Source: Deltaproteobacteria bacterium
Lineage (GTDB): Bacteria > Desulfobacterota > Deferrimicrobia > Deferrimicrobiales > Deferrimicrobiaceae
Assembly (NCBI GenBank): GCA_003105225.1
Contig: PQAK01000196.1
Span: 1-11,588 of the forward strand
Direction of reading: 5' to 3'
Length of the DNA stretch: 11,588 nucleotides
The position numbers and the translations under genes are program-made. Positions within the stretch are counted from its first letter, which is position 1. Each line of letters starts with the position of its first letter. Below the pieces are notes generated by a model that was given only the letters and a program-made list of their open reading frames with translations, had not been told where the DNA came from and ran no database searches. Below are positions 7,931-11,588 of the stretch, piece after piece.

Positions 7931-7942
7931 TTGCGCAGGCGC

Positions 7943-7977
7943 GCAGGGACCCTCCCGTCCGACGCGGGGGCCCCTGC
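7943..7977. terminator. GC-rich hairpin between convergent genes (possible terminator)
   Basis: In the 68-bp gap between the stop codons of the CHRD and MDR genes, GCAGGG at 7943-7948 pairs with CCCTGC at 7972-7977. The stem can continue past an A/C mismatch with CCC pairing to GGG. There is no clear T tract on either strand, so intrinsic termination is only a position-based guess. Confidence 0.33.
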
Positions 7978-7998
7978 GGCGTCGGCCGTCCGATCCGA

Positions 7999-8979
7999 TC
8001 AGCTTTCCGGCAGAATGACGATTTTCCCCCGGACCTCGCGCCCGGCCATCCTCTTCATGGCGGCGGGCGCCTCGCGAAGCGGCACCCGTTCGCTGACGGC
8101 GGAAGTCACCTTGCCCGCGGAGAACCACTCCATCAATTGCCTGGAGTTCCGCAGGTGGCTTTCGGGGTCCCGCCGGACCGACTCGCCCCAATAGACGCCC
8201 ACGATGGAGCGCTCCTTGAGCAGGGCGAGGTTGGCGGGGATCTTCGGGATTCCGCCGGCGGCGAAACCGACGACCAGCAGCCGTCCCCTCCATGCCGACG
8301 CGCGCAGGGCGGCCTCGGTGTACGGTCCTCCGACCGGATCATATACGACGTCGACGCCCGTATCGCCGGTAATCTCGCGGATGCGCTCCCGGAGGTTCCC
8401 GGTGGCGTAGTTGACGGTTTCGTCGGCGCCCTTCCGCCTGCACAGGTCCAGCTTGGCCTCGCTGGAGGCGGCGGCGATGACGCGGGCGCCCATGCACTTT
8501 CCGATCTCGACGGCGGCCAGGCCGACGCCCCCGGCGGCGCCCAGCACGAGCAGGGTTTCCCCGGCACGCAGCCCCCCCCGGTCCTTGAGGGCGTGCAGCG
8601 ACGTTGCATGCGTATAGAGGAACGCGGCGCCGGTGACGAAATCCATGCCCCCGGGCAACGGCGTCAGCCGTTCGGCATCGACCGCGCACTCCTCGGCGAA
8701 GCCCCCCCAGCCGGCGAAGGCGATCACCTTGTCCCCCGGCCGGAATCCCTTCACCTCCCTGCCGGCCTCCACGATCACGCCCGACATCTCGACGCCGGGC
8801 GAGAACGGGAGGGGCGGCTTCACCTGGTAGAGCCCCTGCACCATCAGGATATCGGGAAAGTTGAGCGAGGCGGCCTTCACGTCCAGCAGGACCTGGGACG
8901 GACCCGGGCGAGGGGACGGCGCCTCCAGGACCGAGAGCGTCTCGATCGGGCCGAAGGCGGTGCACAGCAGGGCTTTCAT
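7999..8979 (-). CDS. NADPH:quinone oxidoreductase-type zinc-free MDR enzyme
   Basis: 326 residues on the - strand, ATG at 8979-8977 with a purine-rich GGGAGGAGAGG stretch upstream. It is a medium-chain dehydrogenase/reductase of the quinone oxidoreductase group: an N-terminal GroES-like part with SLNFPDILMVQGLY and PFSPGVEMSGV, then the Rossmann turn VLGAAGGVG, then ATG.LRERIREITGDTGVDVVYDPVGG and a final EVRGKIVILP. The zinc-ligand residues of alcohol dehydrogenases are absent, as usual for this group. It probably carries out NADPH-dependent reduction of quinones or activated alkenes in the cytoplasm; members of the group include zeta-crystallin-like and enoyl-type reductases, so the substrate cannot be fixed. 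It follows the universal stress protein gene by 44 bp in the same direction and may share its transcript. No link to the giant enzyme's own MDR domain is implied. Confidence 0.9.
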   Translation of the reverse strand: MKALLCTAFGPIETLSVLEAPSPRPGPSQVLLDVKAASLNFPDILMVQGLYQVKPPLPFSPGVEMSGVIVEAGREVKGFRPGDKVIAFAGWGGFAEECAVDAERLTPLPGGMDFVTGAAFLYTHATSLHALKDRGGLRAGETLLVLGAAGGVGLAAVEIGKCMGARVIAAASSEAKLDLCRRKGADETVNYATGNLRERIREITGDTGVDVVYDPVGGPYTEAALRASAWRGRLLVVGFAAGGIPKIPANLALLKERSIVGVYWGESVRRDPESHLRNSRQLMEWFSAGKVTSAVSERVPLREAPAAMKRMAGREVRGKIVILPES

Positions 8980-9023
8980 GGGGGTCCTCTCCTCCCGGAC
9001 GCGGGAAGAAGCGCGGGATACCG

Positions 9024-9470
9024 CTATCGCGCGATCCGCACGAGCAGCACCGGGACAGGGCTATCGCGAACGACCAGCTCGGCGTCGCTGCCGAGCGCAA
9101 GGTGGCTGAGACCGCGCCGGCCATGGGTGCCCATGACGATCAGATCGGCGCCCCAGCTTCCGGCTTCTTCCAGGATCATTTCGGATACCCGGCGCCCCCC
9201 GCTATCCTTCATGACGCATTCCACCGGGACCCCGTTCTCCTTCACGCGCTCCGATGCTTCTTCCAGGATCGCCCTGCCGTTCTCCCGCATGCTCTCCATC
9301 AGGTTCGACTGGTACCCGATCCCGAGGCAATCGAAGGTAAGGAAGTGCGCGTCGACCACGTGGAGGCACCGCAGCCCGCTCCCCTGCTCCCTGGCAAGGC
9401 GGGTCGCCTCCGCAAGCCCCCGCTTCGAGGTTTCGCTGCCATCGACCGGAACCAGGATTCGCTCGTACAT
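9024..9470 (-). CDS. Universal stress protein (UspA family)
   Basis: 148 residues, single Usp domain, ATG at 9470-9468 preceded by AAAGGAG about 8 bases away. The N terminus YERILVPVDGSETSKRGL is the family's first beta strand and nucleotide-contacting Asp. The C-terminal half has the ATP-binding signature G-2X-G-9X-G-S, seen as GTHGRRGLSHLALGS, followed by SPVPVLLVR. It therefore belongs to the ATP-binding, UspFG/MJ0577-like branch. Such cytoplasmic proteins accumulate under stress or energy limitation; the exact role is unknown. The gene lies between the SCO gene (117 bp upstream in transcription order) and the MDR gene (44 bp downstream). A TACAAT box and a small dyad lie just upstream of it. 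Confidence 0.93.
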   Translation of the reverse strand: MYERILVPVDGSETSKRGLAEATRLAREQGSGLRCLHVVDAHFLTFDCLGIGYQSNLMESMRENGRAILEEASERVKENGVPVECVMKDSGGRRVSEMILEEAGSWGADLIVMGTHGRRGLSHLALGSDAELVVRDSPVPVLLVRIAR

Positions 9471-9500
9471 GGCCGACTCCTTTCGCGGCGGAACGCACCA

Positions 9501-9517
9501 CGATTGTACCCCAATCG
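9501..9517 (-). promoter_or_regulatory. Candidate -10 box with overlapping dyad upstream of the Usp gene
   Basis: On the - strand TACAAT (9508-9503) is a good -10 match and would start a transcript about 26 bases before the Usp ATG. The -35 position at 17-bp spacing (TCGCCG) is weak. The same place carries a 6-bp inverted repeat, CGATTG (9501-9506) and CAATCG (9512-9517) with 5 bases between, which overlaps the -10 and could be an operator. Both calls are tentative. Confidence 0.35.
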
Positions 9518-9536
9518 GCCGGCGGCGGCGATGCGG

Positions 9537-9556
9537 CGTGCGTCTCGGGACGCACG
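9537..9556 (-). terminator. Perfect 8-bp hairpin after the SCO gene
   Basis: CGTGCGTC and GACGCACG form a perfect 8-bp stem with a 4-base loop (CCGA read on the - strand). It begins 31 bases past the SCO stop codon and lies ahead of the Usp promoter-like region. No U tract follows, so it may be a Rho-assisted terminator or an mRNA 3'-end protector rather than a classical intrinsic terminator. Its place makes it a plausible end to the oxidase-SCO operon. Confidence 0.45.
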
Positions 9557-9587
9557 GACCCCGCGGCGGGAATCGCGTGGCGGAAGC

Positions 9588-10274
9588 TTACAGCGAAACG
9601 GGGCGAGCCGGCCCCTTCGGGGGCCACGGACTGGGCCGCTCCCCTTCCGGCTCCATCCAGGAAAGATACTTCACGATCCATTTCGGGCTGCTCAGGCACG
9701 GACACGAGGCCCACCGCTCCAGGGGCTCGATCCCGTAGCGGACCATCCCGATGTGCTGGCTCCGGTCCCGGTCCCGGACGGGATCGGGGTCCACGAAGCC
9801 GACGCTGCGCCGGAGGGATTCGATATCCTCCGCCGCGCCGGTCAAAAAGAGCCAGCCCGGCTTCACGCCGAAGCCTTTTGCGTACCGATTCAGGACCTTC
9901 GGGGTGTCATGCCCGGGGTCCAGGCTGATGGAGTACAGGAAGACGTCGCGTCCCACCCGTTTCCCCAGCAGCTCCTGGACCTTGACCAGGTTCGCGGTCG
10001 TCGTGGGGCAAAGCGCCTCCCCCACGCAGTTCGTGTAGAAGAAATTGATCAGGACGGTCTTGCCGCGAACCAGGTCGTCGTAGAACCGGACGTCCCTGCC
10101 CTGGTGGGTCTTGAGGACGACGTCCGGGAACCGCTTCCGCCGGCGCTCGTCGGCGGAAACCCCTGCAAACGCTTTCTTCTCCCCGGGGACGGGGGGAGCC
10201 TGGAGCGATACCAGCCCCGCGGCCCCCAGAGTCGCAGCCGCGAGTCCTCCCAGCAGGAACTGTCTCCTGTCCAT
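9588..10274 (-). CDS. SCO/SenC family copper protein with twin-arginine signal and CX5C motif
   Basis: 228 residues, ATG at 10274-10272 with a strong AAGGAGG site just upstream. The N terminus DRRQFLLGG followed by an Ala/Leu/Gly-rich stretch looks like a twin-arginine export signal. The thioredoxin-like SCO fold is shown by VLINFFYTNC, TTTANLVKVQELLG, FLYSISLDPGHDTPKVLNRYAKGFGV and GWLFLTG, with a distal His in RSQHIGMVRYG. SCO proteins bind Cu through CX3C and that His, and assemble the CuA site of cytochrome oxidase or act in periplasmic thiol redox. Here the motif reads C-VGEAL-C-P, two residues longer than usual, and a further CPC occurs near the C terminus (codons near 9700). The gene begins 15 bp after the oxidase stop, so the two are surely co-transcribed. 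It may load copper into that oxidase or into a respiratory enzyme elsewhere. Confidence 0.87.
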   Translation of the reverse strand: MDRRQFLLGGLAAATLGAAGLVSLQAPPVPGEKKAFAGVSADERRRKRFPDVVLKTHQGRDVRFYDDLVRGKTVLINFFYTNCVGEALCPTTTANLVKVQELLGKRVGRDVFLYSISLDPGHDTPKVLNRYAKGFGVKPGWLFLTGAAEDIESLRRSVGFVDPDPVRDRDRSQHIGMVRYGIEPLERWASCPCLSSPKWIVKYLSWMEPEGERPSPWPPKGPARPVSL

Positions 10275-10289
10275 GGCTCCTCCTTGCCC

Positions 10290-11588
10290 TCAGGGCACGA
10301 CCTGCCACCGGACCATCATGGCGTGGTCCTCGTGCAGGTTGTTGTGGCAGTGCAGCGGGTAGTCGCCCTGGAAGTCCCGGAACTGCACGAGGACCTTGAC
10401 CTCGCCGATGTTGTCGGTGCCGATCACGTGCTCGCCGACCCCGATCGTATCCTTCCGCCCGGAGTATTGGTCGGGCGGCCGGTTCCCGTCCATCGTCAAC
10501 ACCAGAAATTCCTCCAGGTGATTGTGGATCGGATGGAGCCAGCCCCCTCCCGACTTGAACGTCCAGATCTCGGCGGTGTCCTGCTTCGGGAAAGCGCTGA
10601 TCTTGCCGGGATCGAAAAATTCCCCGTTGATCTGCCACGCGCCCTGCGACCTGCCGAAGTCCCATTGCCGGGTTCGGGCGATCTTTATGTTCCGATCCGG
10701 CAGATCGAGCATCGTGACCGGCACCCGGCTGGGATCCTCGCGAACGTCTTCCGTCACCCGGAACTCGACCAGGTTCGTCGGGGCGATGATCTTCCCCGTG
10801 GGTCCGCGGCCATCCGTGTGCTCCAGCCGGTTTTGAAGGTAGATCCGGTCCCCGATCTTCGCATTGGAGAAGTCGATGATCACGTCGGCCCGCTCCGCCG
10901 GCTCCAGCCGGATGCTCCGCCGGAAGAGGGGGCGGGGCAGGAGGTTCCCGTCGGTGGAGAGCTGGATGAAGGAATCCCCGCTGCTCAGGAAGAATTCGTA
11001 GACGCGGGCGGGGCCGCCGTCCAGGATGCGGAAGCGGTACTTCCGCCGCTTGACCTCCAGGAAGGGCTGGAGCTTCCCGTTGACCGCGAACCGGTCCCCC
11101 AGGATCCCGTCCAGGTTGAACACGTCGAAGAACTGCTGCCCGGTCGCGGGATCGAAGACCTTGTCGGTGAAGACCAGGGGAATGTCGAACTCCCCGCCGG
11201 GCAGGCGCAGCCCCGTGGTCTCGTCGCCGGTGTCCAGCAGGATGTCGTCGCTATAGAGGGTGTAGAGGGAGGCCAGCCCCTTGTAGACGTTTTGCGCGGT
11301 GAAGTCGAACCGGTGGTCGTGGAACCACAGGTAGCTCTGCGTCTCGCGCACGTCCCCCGGTACGGTCCTCCCGTTCCACGTGGTCTGGGGATGGGTCTTG
11401 ACGAAGCCCGGCCGGACATTGGGGTAATGGTAGTCCTTGAACCGCCCCGCATCGTAGAAATGGGTCGGGCCCCCGTCCGATTCCGAGGCCTGGTGCCCGC
11501 CGTGCAGGTGCGTCGAGGTCTGGTTCAGGCCGAACCCCCCGTTGTCCGCGGGGAGCGCGTTATGGACCCGGTGGACGACCGGCTTCCC
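10290..11588 (-). CDS. Multicopper oxidase (5' partial)
   Basis: The frame is open to the window edge, so the gene starts beyond 11588; 432 codons are visible before TGA at 10292-10290. A GTG at 11351 is internal, since HLHG lies upstream of it. All four copper-ligand blocks are present: HLHGGH (nt 11510 down), WFHDHRFD with HDH at 11321-11313, HPIHNH (10535-10518), and HCHNNLHEDHAMM (10352-10314), which gives the T1 Cys, the T1 His and a likely axial Met. Three cupredoxin-like regions are expected, and the middle one carries RYRFRILDGGPARVYEFFLSS and ADVIIDF. The sequence is most like the CotA / bilirubin-oxidase group. It oxidises a phenol-like, metal or other reductant with O2 outside the cytoplasm; the substrate is not readable. 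It is first in a pair with the SCO gene. Any export signal lies outside the window. Confidence 0.92.
   Translation of the reverse strand, partial: GKPVVHRVHNALPADNGGFGLNQTSTHLHGGHQASESDGGPTHFYDAGRFKDYHYPNVRPGFVKTHPQTTWNGRTVPGDVRETQSYLWFHDHRFDFTAQNVYKGLASLYTLYSDDILLDTGDETTGLRLPGGEFDIPLVFTDKVFDPATGQQFFDVFNLDGILGDRFAVNGKLQPFLEVKRRKYRFRILDGGPARVYEFFLSSGDSFIQLSTDGNLLPRPLFRRSIRLEPAERADVIIDFSNAKIGDRIYLQNRLEHTDGRGPTGKIIAPTNLVEFRVTEDVREDPSRVPVTMLDLPDRNIKIARTRQWDFGRSQGAWQINGEFFDPGKISAFPKQDTAEIWTFKSGGGWLHPIHNHLEEFLVLTMDGNRPPDQYSGRKDTIGVGEHVIGTDNIGEVKVLVQFRDFQGDYPLHCHNNLHEDHAMMVRWQVVP

Noticed and set aside
7999..8979. The stand-alone MDR enzyme as a partner acrylyl-CoA reductase for the giant enzyme
   Set aside because: It is on the opposite strand in another transcription unit, looks like a general quinone-oxidoreductase type, and the giant enzyme already has its own reductase domain.
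3598..9738. Very long alternative-frame open stretch (over 2000 codons) on the + strand
   Set aside because: Its translation is Arg/Pro/Gly-rich with no recognisable domain, it overlaps the giant gene and runs antisense to three clear genes. It is a by-product of GC-rich codon use, which leaves few stops.
11349..11351. GTG as the start codon of the multicopper oxidase
   Set aside because: The same frame is open to the window edge and carries the HLHG copper-ligand motif upstream of this codon.

Overview
GC-rich bacterial window (about two thirds G+C or more by eye), with five genes and very little intergenic space. It has Gram-negative-style exported proteins: a Sec-exported CHRD protein, a twin-arginine SCO protein and a multicopper oxidase. 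Nothing here fixes the taxon. The style fits a GC-rich Desulfobacterota/NC10-like or other environmental proteobacterial lineage, but that is only an impression. No RNA genes, CRISPR arrays, transposases or integrases were seen.

Region 1 (nt 1-7333, + strand) is one uninterrupted giant gene. Its 5' end lies outside the window and at least 2443 codons are visible. It encodes a multidomain acyl-CoA enzyme. In order it holds (i) a crotonase-fold domain most like 3-hydroxyisobutyryl-CoA hydrolase, (ii) an acyl-CoA synthetase with the large helical insertion typical of propionyl-CoA synthase (Pcs), (iii) a Pcs-type medium-chain enoyl-CoA reductase and (iv) a Pcs-type enoyl-CoA hydratase ending in the Pcs-type tail. 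Canonical Pcs, the trifunctional enzyme of the 3-hydroxypropionate bi-cycle, is ordered synthetase-hydratase-reductase. Here the last two are swapped and an extra crotonase domain is fused in front. This is the most interesting item in the window and may be an undescribed megasynthase architecture.

Region 2 (7334-7998) holds a small secreted CHRD-domain protein on the + strand with a good ribosome binding site, then a short convergent gap with a GC-rich hairpin.

Region 3 (7999-11588, all - strand) reads, in transcription order, multicopper oxidase (5' end outside the window), then SCO/thioredoxin-like copper protein 15 bp later, then a hairpin and a small dyad/promoter-like region, then a universal stress protein, then a zinc-free quinone-oxidoreductase-type MDR enzyme. 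The oxidase and SCO protein look like one operon for extracytoplasmic copper enzymology. The SCO protein is odd in having CX5C where CX3C is expected, plus a CPC motif near its C terminus. No functional link between the giant enzyme and the copper cluster can be seen; they lie on opposite strands and are separated by the CHRD gene.
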